Below, in pieces: positions 1 through 12,515 of a stretch of DNA of 64,000 nucleotides. Under the pieces are notes generated by a model. It was not told the DNA's origin. It did not search any database and saw only the letters and a list, made by a program, of their open reading frames with translations. The stretch comes from Gigaspora margarita (lineage: Eukaryota; Glomeromycota; Glomeromycetes; Diversisporales; Gigasporaceae): positions 103,487 to 167,486 of the forward strand of contig WTPW01000632.1 in NCBI GenBank assembly GCA_009809945.1. Direction: 5' to 3'. The position numbers and the translations under genes were made by a program. How positions within the stretch are numbered: the stretch's first letter is position 1; the number at the start of each line of letters is the position of its first letter.

Positions 1-639
1 GTCACGTTTTGGAGTTTTCATTTTGAGAAAGTGCTTCAGGAAGCATTTGAAGTTTAGGGAAAACTTGCGAAACGTATGCGTCCGAATTTACAAAAACGTT
101 AATATCTTCACGAGTTTTCAATACGTTTTCATAAAATTTGAGATTCTATTAGTCCATGATATGCGCTACAAGTGTTGTTATAAATTTTTTTTTAGTTAGC
201 ATAGTAAAATTTCTTATAAATCATCGCCGAACAGTGGGTTATTTTGAAAAGTTAAAAATTATTATATAAATTACTAATTTACTTAATGATAACCCATGCA
301 ATTGTATTATATAATTATTTGTTTATCGACATACAATCATGATCAATTATCGTAATACATATGCAGAGTAAGTACCAAGTTGCTATTGATACTAAAGCCC
401 GATTATATGCTACAACTACTTTTTAATTATAATTGATTATCACTTTGCTCCGTAAACCATTAATAACTTGATTATCATCAAAATGTGGTTAAATTGCTAA
501 AAATAAAATATGACATGTATAAAATCTTAGTAATTCACCAAAATATTCAACTATGACCCTTTTTAAAATTAACTTTAATTTGCTAAAATTAAAATTTGGA
601 CCTTAGATCAAAATTAAATCAATTTGCTAAAAAAAAAAT
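1..639. other. AT-rich stretch, no gene seen
   Basis: I see no coding region, RNA gene or clear repeat here. The sequence is AT-rich and has many short A or T runs. The last 100 bases repeat the phrase aaatttgctaaaa several times just before the ATG of the next locus, which may be a decayed 5' region. Confidence 0.4.
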
Positions 640-2621
640 ATGACATATATCAGAGATGTCCGGGGTCCTATTGCAATATTTATGAATTCTTCTGGTTCTT
701 CTAATGCTTGTATAGAAACTTTTGCTGATTTAGATATAACTACAACATCCCATGTGATCCAGTGGCATAAATCAATTATATCTAAAGAGCATGATAAAGC
801 CATTAATTCTGCACTTGCTAAATGTGCAGAGAATGCTATAGTATTAAATATTGACGATTGCCATAGTATTCATATGGAACAAGTACCAGATACAACTACT
901 GCATCAACTGCTGCACATCTGGCGACTATTTTAGTGAATCCTATTACAACTCAACATGTGATTCTGAAGTTGAATATTCATAATCCTCTATTAGTTGATT
1001 CTGAATTAATTAAAACAAATATTGAAAGCAGATTAATGAAGTTTTATGGTTTTTCATATAATCATCACTAGGGATTTCATATAGTTGATAATGATACAAG
1101 ATTAGAAGAATTGACCATACACAGCTATGATATTAGGTTAAAAGAAAGACGAAGTTCTCGTTCAATGAAGGATACCATTTTTATTAACTTGCAAAAGAAT
1201 GACCTTCATACTATGGATGTGTATATCAAGGCTATTAATATGGTTGTGAATGTTCCATCAATGCAGCAGTACATTTAGAAGGGATATATGATCCCTGTTG
1301 TCACAGATTTGCCCAAGCAGATTCATCTGCAATAGCAATTTTATGGTTTATATGTTATCAAAATTTATCAAATATTACTGATCAAATATTGTCATTTCTT
1401 TCTATCATAGGTCCTTTTCATATCTCACTAAACAGCAGGGAATTGGTGTCTCTTCAGTATCAGCTATTTTTTTCAGCTATGTATAAAGATATCTTTGGAG
1501 ATCAAAAGTTTTTTGCGCAAACTTCCAAGCCATGGCATATAAATTTGCTTCTGGAAATATCTTGTAGTGCTTGGCAGATAATTGCAGCAAATGTTGAAGG
1601 CAAATTCAGTCCTTTGTACAAAAATGTTGAGTATTTTGCACTTAAATATCTACTTGATAATACGATTCCTTTAGTTCTTAATATATATGCTGTGTTTTCT
1701 GATCTGGTGATTTTGATACTTACTTCAAATCTTGCTTTTATGTTTGGACAATTTTTTTAAAATTTAGTTGCAAAAATTATACAAAAGCACCGTTAATGTT
1801 TCTTTTAGATATTTTCTACTAGGAGTTGAATAATCACCCAATTTTGGATGTTATTAAAGCAGAACTTCCAAAGTTTTTAGATTTAACTATAGAAATATTT
1901 TACAGTTTTTTATGCAAAAGCATGCAGAAGCATATAGAAGAACAAAAATAATTAAATACGGACACTATATTAATACTTGCTTCTAGACGATAATAGGTTT
2001 ATGGAAAACTTTGCACACGTATCAACATGGGCAGCTTATAAGTATTTTGCACATGATATTTTTAGCACTAACAAACAAATGTGCTTGTTTTCTTTTACTA
2101 TGTTTTTTCAAAATTTACATTCATTTATTTCATAGTAAATCATCTCTATACTTCTATTACAAGCTATAGCAAATTCATCTTCAACCAAAAAGCAAAAAGT
2201 CAAAAATACTACTGTGCTATTACCCATGATGCATATGCTAGAGTCGCAACTTTGTCATCTTCCTTTGGGTTTTAATACTTCATATACACCCAATTCATTT
2301 CATTATTGTGATGCATCTAATTGTTCTATTTCTCTATCTAAAATACTGATTAAGTTGTTTTATCTTGCGATCATAGTTATTATAAGTCTTGTTATGCTAA
2401 CAATAGATTTATGTGTGATTATTGTCTCTCATTTTTGAAAGCTGAAGTTGATAAACACATCCAATCTTTATTGGAAAGCTTGCAATCCCTTGAAAGAAAA
2501 AATAAAGAAAAAAGATACATGAGTTAAAGTAACTCCTTGCGATAATAATGATGAATTTGAGAAAATAAAATATAAAGCATTTGAATTGGAAGAGGCATTG
2601 CAAAAATTTCAACTACAATAA
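640..2621 (+). pseudogene. Decayed member of an unrecognised protein family with C-terminal Cys/His motif
   Basis: Coding-type sequence runs through this stretch with little change of frame, starting at an ATG at 640 and ending in a TAA at 2619-2621. The first open block (640-1071) stops at a TAG where the reading continues sensibly (GFHIVDNDTRLEELTIHSY follows), so that TAG looks like a nonsense change, probably from a Trp codon. Further stops occur near 1276 and 1333. A second long block is 1389-1760 (ILSFLSIIGPFHISLNSREL, then AWQIIAANVEGKF), followed by frame changes. Near the end is a Cys/His-rich motif, HYCDASNC followed by CDHSYYKSCYANN and MCDYC, which resembles a zinc-binding RING-like tail. 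After it come a charged helix (FLKAEVDKHIQSLLESLQSL) and the final residues ELEEALQKFQLQ. I do not recognise the family. It could be a host gene-family copy or the protein of a DNA transposon. The N-terminus may be missing. Confidence 0.55.
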
Positions 2622-3033
2622 TTTATAGTTTTTAATTTATTGTAATTTTTATTTCATTTAATAAATACATTCAAATACATATATATAGAATATTTTTATT
2701 TTTACAGTAGTTTCATAAATATGTTAATAAAAATGAATACTTTTTGTCACTTTTGAATTTCAATTTCATTTTAATAGTAATATCCAAGTCTATATATTTT
2801 ATTTGCATATCCTAATTCTACAAAATATATGCCTTATATTCATTTTTTCAACTTATGACTATTTTCAGAATAAGCATTACTATAAATGCTATTTCAGTAT
2901 TTGTGTACACAGGTTAAATACATTATAAGGTGAAAGAAATATTACATTTTTGCATTAATCTCAAAATATAAATATACAATTTGATGATAAAATAAAATAA
3001 TAAATTACGTATACTTTTAAAAATCATGTATTT

Positions 3034-3093
3034 TTTGATTGGTTAATTATTACAAAAAATCATAGGTAGATCTATCAAAATTAACCAATCAAA
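3034..3093. repeat. Hairpin with 15-bp perfect arms
   Basis: The arms tttgattggttaatt (3034-3048) and aattaaccaatcaaa (3079-3093) are exact inverted copies around a 30-base loop. Similar ttgattggt/accaatcaa pairs recur in other inverted-repeat elements here (5.4 kb, 29.8-30.2 kb). The surrounding 2622-3110 is otherwise AT-rich and empty. Confidence 0.7.
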
Positions 3094-4854
3094 TGAATGT
3101 TATCCTATGACCTTAACCCCTAGTAACTTAATAAATATAGACCCTCTTGCTGCTAACCAAGGACTTAGATTTAGACAATTACTTGAGAAATTTGCAAATA
3201 TTTTTGTGACAGACATGAATGAATTAGACTAAACTGACTTAGTTTCTTATCGTATCTTTACAGAAGATGTATCTTCAATTCATTCTAGACCTTACTCAGT
3301 ACCCCTAAATGAACAGACATTTATCAAAAAGGAAATTCAACAGATAATAAAACACAAACTTATCTGACCATCTGATAATTCATGGACTTCTCCTGTTGTT
3401 CTAGTAAAAAAGAAAATAGTAAATTACGCTTTTGTGTAGACTATCAGAAGCTTAACAATATTACTAAAAAAGATGTATATCCTCTGCCTCACATAGATGA
3501 AATATTAAATACCCTTGCTAGATCACATTGGTTTTCTACTTTGGATCTTGCAAAGTAGATACTGGCAAGTTGCTATAAAACCTATGAGTTCAATGTAATA
3601 CCTTTTGGACTTTGTAATGCTCCTGCTATATTCCAGAAACTTATAGACTGAGTATATAATAGAATTGCATAGAAGTTTGTAGTTGTTTATCTCAATAATA
3701 CTGTAGTATATTTTTGTACATTTGATAACCACCTTAGATATTTAAGTGAAGTATTCTGAAGAATTAAAAAAGCTAAATTACACTTTAACATCAAGGAATG
3801 TAATTTCTGAATGCAATGCTTATCTTTTTTAGAACACATTATTGCACCTAGTGGAATAGCCTAGATCTTGCAAAAATAGAAGCCATACAAAAGATACAGC
3901 TACTACAAAATATAACTCAACTTCACTCATTCTTAGGATTAGCTAAATACTATATACAATTTTCTACAACTTCTCTGCTATTGCTAAGCCATTAAATCGA
4001 TTATTACAAAAAAATAAACCCTATAAATGGACCCATATTCAACAAGAAGCCTTTATAGAACTAAAAGACTAACTTACTGCTGCACCTATATTAGCCTACC
4101 CAGATTTTAGAAAGATATTTATTTTGGCTACTGATGTTTCTTACTATGGATTTGGTGCTACTCTTAGCTAGGGTTCTGAATGGGCCTGGTTAAACCTGCA
4201 GATTTGCAGGTTTGAGAGGGTTTGGGTCAAAACTGGGTCCAATATTTTGACCCATTTATAAGTGGGCAAGGTTTACACTGAGTTGATTAAATGCCCGGTC
4301 TTGGGCTGGGTTCTGGAAATGAACCCACAGGCCCCTGTGGGCTCATTATAATATTTATAATGATCTATAGCATACCTTTATAATTAAACAGTACTAGGAA
4401 CGCATATTCTGCAACTAATATTCCTTATGAATTTAAATTACTTCTTTGTAGAACCAGAGATGACCAGGAACAAAGTTTCACAAAAGTGAAATAAAGTGTA
4501 TAGATTATTTTCATAAATCTTTTCTATTCTGTTTTAACAAGCATTTTTGGGATTGTCTTGTGACCTGCGCATTTTCATAGCTTTATTTCAGTATTTCATA
4601 GTCAAGTCGAGCATAGCAGGCTTGATTTTGATTGGATGATTAATATGCATATATTTTATATATAACATAATGCCTTGCAATCACAAAATCGAATTAGCAG
4701 CCACAAATACTGATTGGCAAAAGTTGCAACATAATAAAACTAAGTATACCTTCTGTTTAGTATACCATTAAATGATTCAGTAATTGGTTAGGTAATTCAG
4801 AATTTAACTAAGAAGCATTTATTGCTATTTCTTTATACTAGGAATCTATTTATG

Positions 4855-5140
4855 TAGGGTTCCGCAATTTGATTTGATCTTCAAATATTTGAATCAAATA
4901 TTTGATCAAATTCAAATTCAAATTTAACTATATTTGATTTGATCAAATTCAAATCTGGCCAAATTTGATTTGATTTGACAAATATTTGATTTGATTTGAA
5001 AATTACTATTAAAAATTCAAATTCAAATCAAATTCAAATCCAAATATTTGAATCAAATCAAATTCAAATCAGGGTCAATTTGATTTGATCAAATTCAAAT
5101 TGACCCACTATTTGATTTGATTTGAATTTGAGGAACCCTA
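4855..5140. mobile_element. MITE with TAGGGTTCC ends, filled with TTTGATTTGA repeats
   Basis: The ends are tagggttccgcaatttgat and the complement of tagggttcctcaaattcaaa. The inside is almost entirely inverted and direct copies of a simple motif (tttgatttgatc / gatcaaattcaaat), so the whole 286 bases can fold back. A second copy with the same ends lies at 53490-53750. No convincing target duplication is seen for this copy (tattttatg-like left, atttttag right, only partly matching). It is nested in the 2.19 kb hAT element. Confidence 0.75.
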
Positions 5141-5308
5141 ATTTTTAGTATGCAAAATATCTACACAGCAAACTAACGAATTTACTACTATATCTAACAC
5201 ACAAAGAGAAAAAAGATAACCTCAATACTGTGATCTAGAAGACCAGAAGGGAGTCAATTGTAATTATGAAAAGAATATTTTTTTTTAAATTCAGTTATTA
5301 CTTATACT

Positions 5309-5488
5309 AGGACCCCAAACAATATATATAGAAGTTATATTAGGTTTAATATAAAATTTTTATAAAATTTATCCAAAATTTGAAAAAATCTGCAATTCTG
5401 ATTGGTTGAACCTTATTCGGGCCAATCAGAATTGCAGAAAAGTAGATAATCTATTAATATAACCTTGACTTGTATTGTTCTTGGTCCT
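5309..5488. mobile_element. 180-bp MITE with AGGACC ends and exact 8-bp duplication
   Basis: The left end aggaccccaaacaatata and the right end complement aggaccaagaacaataca form imperfect inverted repeats of about 35 bases. An exact 8-bp direct repeat, cttatact, flanks it (5301-5308 and 5489-5496), which fits a hAT-type insertion. Inside is a hairpin with 16-bp perfect arms, ctgcaattctgattgg at 5390-5405 and its complement at 5422-5437. It is nested in the 2.19 kb hAT element, so it is younger than that insertion. Confidence 0.8.
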
Positions 5489-8030
5489 CTTATACTATAT
5501 AAGAATCTCTAAAACAAAAGAAATAGTTTTTTTTTGTAGTTAGATTTCTATAATAGTAAGCATATTTGTTTTTAAGATTGATAGTACATTTAGATTATAT
5601 TCATTAGACAAAGCCTATAGATTTAATATTGATGAAAGTCAAAACTGAGTTCAACTTCTGTAATCTTAAATCTAATAAGTAAAACTAAAAAACTTGTCAA
5701 AACTATTGCAAGATAGGTTTGAGTTTCATGACTTTTTACTTGCAGTTGTTTACTATTCCTTTTAATTTATTTACAGTATGTTTATTAATTTAATTGTTAT
5801 TTTTCTTGTTATCTGTTATTATTTATTGTTAGCAATTTAATTTTGATACAAAACTCTTTATAAACATATCGGTAACTAATAGATCATTAAAATTTATTTT
5901 AAATTTGGTTGGATTATATATATAACAATAACTATTAGACCAAAGTAATAAATTATTGTAATTATTAAAATTTAAATAAATGTAGCTTTTATTCAAAATA
6001 TTTTACTTTGGGTTCATTTTAGTATAGACCTACTAGTCAATCAGATCTTGTAAAATCATGAAAGCCTGCTATGCTATTTAGAGCTAAAATTTGCTTTTGT
6101 AGCGATTTTTTGTAAAATGTTATATTCTTCCAAAAGTACTTATAAAGTGTATAATAAGTTATCTAGAATTCACCTTTTTTATATTATCACCAGGCCAGGT
6201 CAGGCTAGGTTGGGCCAGATCATAATTTGAAGTGACCTGACCTGGCCCAAACCTATAACTTTAAAATGGGCTGGGCATAGATTTGGGTTTTAAAATTTTT
6301 TTGGGCTTGGGCTTAAATTTAGAAAAACCTAGCCCAATCTGGCCCATTCCAAACCCTACTCTTAGCCAACTAGACCACAACCGGAAAGAACATCCAATTG
6401 CTTATGCAAGCAAATGCCTTTGAAAAGAAGAAATAAACTATGGTGCAACAGAATTAAAATGTGCTGCTGTAGTGTGGGCTATCAAACATTTTCACAAATA
6501 TTTAGATACTACTCGATTTATATTAATTACAGACCACTCTGCTTTGAAATGGCTACGCTCTGCTAAACACAAAGTAAGGATTGGAAGATGAATTCTTAAA
6601 CTCCAATCTTACAACTTTGAAATCCTTCATAAACCAGGAAGAATTCACTCTAATGTTGATGCTTTATCATGCCTACTGACACAGATAGATAAACCATCTA
6701 GATCATGAACTTAGATTAATATAAGCAACTTTATAATTACCTTGAATTAGACAAAATACCAGAAGAATTCACAGACTATCAAAAGAAACAATTAATTAAC
6801 CAGGCCTAATATTTTGAAATTAGACATAACCTTTTATATAAAAAGAATAGAAAAAATTCAGAATAGCTCTTCTGAGTTATTAAATGGACAGAAGTTGAAT
6901 TAATCCTGTATATGATGCATAAACATCTTACTGCTGGACATTTGGGAACTGATGCTATGTACCATAAAATAGCTGAATAATGTTATTGGGATCAAATGTA
7001 CTGAGATATCCAAGAATATGTAAAGACTTGTAAAATATGTTAGAAAAGACAAAAAGAAAGAAGGAAAGAACCTCTCTATCCAATTCAAATAAGATGTGCT
7101 TTTGAAAGAGTTGGAATTGATCTCATAGGACCTCTTCCATTAACTACTTACAACAATTGTTATATTATCATTGCCACAGACTATCTAACAAGATGGCCAG
7201 ATGCCCATGCTGTACCTAATGCTGGAGCCAATACTCCCACTCAATTTATTTTTGAAGAAATCATCTATGAACATGGAACCCCAAAAATTATATTCTCTAA
7301 CCAAGAAAGAACCTTTATTAGTGAAACTATAAGAATACTGTGTGAAAAGTTTCTCATCAAATATAAATTCTCTTCACCATATCACCCACAGACAAATGAA
7401 ATGGTTGAGAGAATCAATCGAACATTATGTGAATCTCTTGCAAAAGTAAAAGAAGATGATGATTGGGATTTACACATACCCACTGTTCTTTTTGCCTACT
7501 AAACAAAAAGACATGCTACTACTGAATATACTCTATTTCAATTAGTTTATGGAAGACAAGCTATACTACTCATATAAGCACTTATTTCAGTACATCCTGT
7601 AAATGATAGATTCAGAAATAAATATACAAGACAGTATACTCCAATGTGCTTATGAGTTAATAGAAAAACTACTAATGTTACAAAAAAAAGTTAGTGAAAA
7701 TACTAGAAAATTACAAGAGATACAGAAGAAATATTTTGATAAGAAGATAAAAGAAAAAACTTTTGAGATTGGAAAAAAAGTATGAATACAATGAAAAAAA
7801 TTAGAAATATCACAATTTGCTAAATTTGAAGACAAGAAAATTGGACCTTTTATAATCCAAGAAAAATTGAACAATAGTGCATATAAACTCTAAGATTTGA
7901 AAGAAAGACTTTACAAAAATACAACAATAGTAATAAACTTGCTAAGTACTATGAGAAACAGATATAAAAACTGATAATTGTAATTGAAAACTAGAAATTT
8001 TTGGAAGAAATTTATTGTGAAAGGGAGTGA

Positions 8031-8900
8031 TATTAGTGTAAAACTTTGTATACTGCCCCATAAAAATCATTGTGCTATGCTATTATATATATATATAATT
8101 TTATACTTTGATTAATTTTTTCAGATATATTACCAAAACCCCTAAAATGGAATCTACTACTTTACAACCCAATACTATACTGGCCCTTCAAAATATTCTT
8201 TCTATTTGGAGACAAGACCCCACTGCTCAATATAATTTAGGAATTCTAGCCAGAATATAATCTTATGGATGCTCAAAATCAAAAACAAGTAATTAATAAT
8301 ATGCCAACAGAAGAACCAGGCCCTTCTAATGAACTTAATGAATTATTAAGATCTTTCAAAAAAATATAGAAGCTTTATTAGCCATAGCCTCAACTGAAAA
8401 ACCTAAGGCTATTATTCAATTACTTAAAGATTTAACTCAGACTCTTAACCTACTGAAAACTGCTCAAACCAATCCTTTTCTTTGAGAAACTTGGACCACA
8501 CAAGTTGACAAAATTCTACAAGAATAATCTAAATTCAAACAATCTTGACGTGAACAGATACAGGCTATTGAAGCCCATTATTACTTGGGAACAATTATTG
8601 AGAAACAGATAGAACACTAAACACAAACTAGAGAACTGATTCGAAAAGTTAAAGGTGAATGAAAAACTCAAAACATTTGGAAAGGAGCTCAATAAATTAG
8701 AAAAATCTTTATAATTTGTCCAAAAGACTTAATGCACCAAACCAAACACTTTCCATGACTCAAATAATCAAGTTAAAGGATGAAGACTATACCATGCTAA
8801 TAGAAGAACTAGAGAAGGAATTTTGGAGTAAATTTTCTTAAAGAAACAAAAATATTATAGAACGAGTAGTTAATATTATTCTATTAGTACATTTATTATT
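8031..8900 (+). mobile_element. Gag-like retroelement fossil downstream of the Ty3 integrase
   Basis: After a possible LTR start and an AT microsatellite (about 8082-8095), a broken reading begins at about 8147 (MESTTLQPNTILALQNILSI) and continues with helical, charged sequence such as IEALLAIASTEKPKAIIQLL and DLTQTLNLLKTAQTNPFL. The composition and helix-rich character suggest a gag-type structural protein, but no zinc knuckle was found. It lies on the same strand as the preceding pol but downstream of it. It may be the 5' part of a second, tandem copy of the element, or an unusual arrangement. It is broken in several places. Confidence 0.4.
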
Positions 8901-8981
8901 ATTTCTATTTTATTATTATCTTTAGTATTTCATATATTGTTATTATTATTTGAAAAGTTAGATATTTAGAATAGTTCATAC

Positions 8982-9485
8982 TAGTGATTTAAGCCGCATA
9001 CTTTTGGTTGGCTGGCTAAGCCAGCTGACCAAAATATCGGCTAAGCGGCTGGCTAATAGCTAATAGCATACTTTCATAATAATTCAGAACTAATAATGTA
9101 TTACACTTTATATTATGATAATAATTTATTCTATATATCAATTAATAATTAAACTATCCAAAATACACAGGTGTTGATAAAAAGATATAATCGGTAATTA
9201 ACTATAATTTTTAAATAATATGATTAAAATATGCAGTTTAGTATAAATTGTTGAATTGCTTTAATTAAATAGTATGTTTGATAATTTTATGAAAACGCAA
9301 ATTAGTGATATGAATCGCGCAAAAAATTTGTAATCGATTGGTAGTTGTAAAAAGGATTAATCGATTTTTGATTCATGTCACTAGAGGTGATCTTAGCTGT
9401 ATTAGCCAGTTGACTACATTATATCAGCTGGCTTAGCTGGCTAAGCTGACTTAGCCATAGCTGCTTCAGCTAGCTTAAAACACTA
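8982..9485. mobile_element. hAT MITE, 504 bp, with AGCCAGCT subterminal clusters
   Basis: The ends are tagtgatttaagc and the complement of tagtgttttaagc. The flanking 8-bp duplication gttcatac is exact (8974-8981 and 9486-9493). Both ends are packed with ggctggctaagccagct-type motifs over about 80-100 bases, while the middle is AT-rich and has no coding sequence. Related subterminal motifs occur in the elements at 28150-28573 and 60547-60819, so these three probably belong to one family. Confidence 0.88.
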
Positions 9486-9493
9486 GTTCATAC

Positions 9494-9575
9494 TACTTAT
9501 AATGCTAATACCACTTATAATGCTTATACCGCTTATAACACTTATACCACTTATAATGCTTATACTACTTATACC
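9494..9575. repeat. Minisatellite, units of about 9-10 bases, split by a hAT insertion
   Basis: The tract is a run of cttatacca / cttataatg-like units. It continues on the far side of the large hAT element (about 12760-12810) as more cttatacc and cttataatg units. The hAT element therefore landed inside an existing tandem repeat. Confidence 0.8.
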
Positions 9576-10504
9576 TAGTGTTTAAAATTCAAATCAAAAG
9601 TTATATTCTCAAAAGAACATAATTTAAATTTTTATTGTTCTCAAAAACTTTTTAGTGTTCATTATATATTAAATATATTGAACATTAATTTTTAAAGAAT
9701 GTTCATTTTTAGATTAGCTTCAAACAATATTGTTATATATTATTTATTAATTTACAACAAAATTAATTCAAATTAATAAAATCAATAATATAATAATTAA
9801 TTCTATGATCAAGTTTGCACCATTCTTGGTATGCTAATTGAAAATTAAGCTTTTCTTATACTGTACTTATTTACTTGTAGTTTAATAGTGAATTAAAGTT
9901 ATATCTAACTTTTAATAATAAAATAAGTAGATTATAAATAAATAACTTATGCTCTGATAGTTTAATATAGTAAATAAAATAATTTTAATAAAGATTTTAT
10001 TGTTATTAGAATAATAACTTATTAGAAATAAATTCTATACTTACAATTTACACACTAAGTTCATGCTTATCTATTAATAATTTTTTAAACTTTGTATATG
10101 ATTTTTTGTATTTTTTCAACATAACACAATGTATTATATAATTTAATTGCTAATAATTGTGTTAAACTTCAAGTGCTTTTTATATTTGCTCATAGTAAAA
10201 CAAGCCTTTCTATATATTTTACCAATGCTACTATTGGTTAATGCAATAAATTAGAATCCAATTACTTTGTTATTTAACTATTTAAATTTGTACTAACAAA
10301 TACTTTGTGTCTTTTTTATTTGCTTAGTATTAGCATATTATTTGATCCAAATCATCTATATATAAGTCTATACAATAATGATACTTGCAATATAAAAATT
10401 TACTGCATGGCTAATGAATATTTTATTTTAAAAATCTCTAAAGCCTATTTTCTTAAATATTTATTTGTTACCTATATTGTAAAACTTTAAACATATATGC
10501 TATA

Positions 10505-12515
10505 TACATCACCAAAATTTGTAAGGGGATTACTATTGATGTTTATCAGTTATTGGTTAGTAATTGATTAAAATCCCCCCTGACGAGGACTATTGATTAA
10601 GTTAGTAATTGATAATAATCGGTAATAATCGATAGTAATTAGATTAAAAATCACGAATAATAATTCTAATCAATACTATTGTACTTTATAATTATTTTTA
10701 AACATTTTACAGGTTTTCGCATATTTTTACAAGGTTTCACATTTTAATATAAAATTTTATATTTTTTTTATTTATTATTATTATTATACATTATATTTTA
10801 AATTAAATATATTTTATTATATATTATATTATATTACATATTTTTATTATATATTATTATAAAAAAATTGAAAAACCAAAAAAAAACCCTCCGAAAAAAA
10901 ATAACAAAAAAAAACAAACCTGAAAAAATAGTAATAATTTTTAACTACTTTCGCACTTCATCACTTATATTTACTACTTCTTGCAAAGTGTCGGAGAAGT
11001 TAGAGTTGTTGTTCTTGCAAGTACCAGAAAAGTCAGATCGTTTTCTTGCAAAGTTTCGAAAAAAGTCAGGAATAAATAAAATAAAATTAAAAAAATAAGT
11101 AAAAAAAAACAAACAAACAAAAACAAAAACGTAAGCAAACTAAATAAAAAAAAACAAAGCTCCAAATCTCTATTTTCCTAAAGTAAGAGTTCGTTTCTTA
11201 TAATTTAGTAATCGTTGAAGGTTTTTGCAATGTACTGGAATAATAAAAAAATAAAAATTAAAGAAATAAGTAAAAAGAAAACAACAGAATATAAGCAAAC
11301 TGAATAAAAATAAAAATAATCCCAAATCTCTATTATATTTGCTTCTATTTGTTCATATTCGCTTCTATTTACTTATATTCGCTTATATTCGCTACTTTCT
11401 AAAAAATAGTAAGTAAAAAAAATAAAAAACTATTCTCGGAAGTGTTAGTGTTATACCACCTGTACAAACACAAGAGGAACAAGAAAAATTGCCCATTGAC
11501 CCCGTACGAATGCAAGAGAACGAGCAAGACCACCCTATACGAATGCAAGAGAAATGAACAAGACTACCCCATATGAACGCAAGAGAAAAAAACAAATGGA
11601 CCACCTACAAGAACACTAAAAATCTACGCAATACCATCTACAAGAATACCAAGAGGCATGTAAAGCTATTCCACAAGAACACCAACGACACAAGCTAGTG
11701 ACAATTCCAACAACGACACCAATGACGACATCAACTACAACACCAGTGATGACACCAACTAGGACAATACCAATGCGTTGCCTTGCGCAAAGCATCGGAA
11801 AGTCTCTATATTTCATGCCAAAAAGTGTTTTTATGTAGAAATAAAATAAAAAAAATTAAAAAATAATAATAAATAAAAGAAAAAAAATTATACTAAACGA
11901 AACGAAACGTAACAAAAAAAACAAAGTGAAAATGAAAAAACAATGTAAAAGTGATAGAAGATCTAAATTATAAACAAAAAAAATAAACAAAGATCTAATC
12001 TAATCTTGTACTATGATCATCGAAATATTTTGAAACAAATCGAAACATTTTGAAAATATTAATTAAACGCGTCCTTGGTATGATTAAGGATACAAATCTA
12101 CAGATCCAGCCCAGTCCTAAAATATTTCGAATATATTCGAAATATTAAAAAAAAAAAAAAAGAGAAAAAAAAANNNNNNNNNNNNNNTTTCCTAAGCCAA
12201 TTGTTTTTATCTTGTCTTTGCCTTTTTTTTTAGCCTACTTTTTTTTGGAATTTTACTTTTTTTTATTTTTTATTTTTTTTTTTACCCAGTGACAATCAAA
12301 ACATTATGTAATCGTTAAAGATCTGTTAATCGTTATATATCGTTTCAAATAATTCTGATTATAATCGATTTATAGATATATAACGATTTAATATAAAAAA
12401 TGATATATATCGATTTTTATCCAATTAATCGATATATAATGATATTTTATAATCGATATATAACAATTAAGTGATATATATCGATTAATATCTATATATA
12501 AAATTTGGAGATGTA
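10505..12515. repeat. Family-B repeat inserted in the large hAT copy 1
   Basis: This block is absent from the second hAT copy. Its edges look inverted (tatacatcaccaaaattt left; complement of tatacatctccaaatttt right). Just inside each edge are clustered taatcgat / atcgattaat motifs (about 10540-10640 and 12310-12510). The core (10690-12170) matches a second family-B copy at 16600-18070: a shared start near aatataaaattttatatt, several units around tcttgcaaagt, A-rich tracts, and a shared end with gatctaatct and aatatttcgaa motifs. It has no protein-coding signal; long open frames here are low-complexity. The exact boundaries are uncertain. Confidence 0.6.
12174..12187. other. Assembly gap (14 N)
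   Basis: This is a run of N directly after a long poly-A tract inside the family-B repeat. The true length of the missing sequence is unknown. Confidence 0.99.

Larger units (their letters stand above)
4169..6358. mobile_element. hAT-type non-autonomous transposon, 2.19 kb, inserted in Ty3 RNase H
   Basis: The termini are inverted repeats: tagggttctgaatgggcc at the left and the complement of tagggtttggaatgggcc at the right. They are flanked by an exact 8-bp direct duplication, ctcttagc (4161-4168 and 6359-6366). Removing the element and one duplicate joins the retrotransposon sequence cleanly (ggtgctactcttagcc). Eight-base duplications and ends of the form TAGGG are established features of the hAT superfamily. 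Both ends carry clustered ggcccaa/ttgggcc and gggctggg motifs over about 170 bases, much more GC-rich than the interior, and these are candidate transposase-binding repeats. No transposase is visible. Two smaller elements are nested inside it (4855-5140 and 5309-5488). Confidence 0.9.
3115..8030 (+). mobile_element. Ty3/gypsy LTR retrotransposon fossil (pol)
   Basis: This is an old, broken copy with many breaks, interrupted by a hAT insertion (4169-6358). Parts in order: reverse transcriptase (about 3150-3900, with blocks such as SWTSPVVLVKKK, VDYQKLNNITKKD and HWFSTLDLAK); the RNase H region split by the insertion (IFILATDVSYYGFGATL before it; HPIAYASKCL, LITDHSALKWLRSAK and ILHKPGRIHSNVDAL after it); and integrase (about 6910-7600, with an HH-CC zinc-binding region near 6915-7045 and a core containing VGIDLIGPLP, ATDYLTRWPDA and SSPYHPQTNEMVERINRTL). 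The order RT, RNase H, integrase is that of Ty3/gypsy. A purine-rich tract (aaagggagtga, about 8019-8029) follows the integrase tail and would suit a polypurine tract, so a 3' LTR may begin near 8028. No convincing 5' LTR or gag is seen upstream; the 5' part appears lost. Confidence 0.85.
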
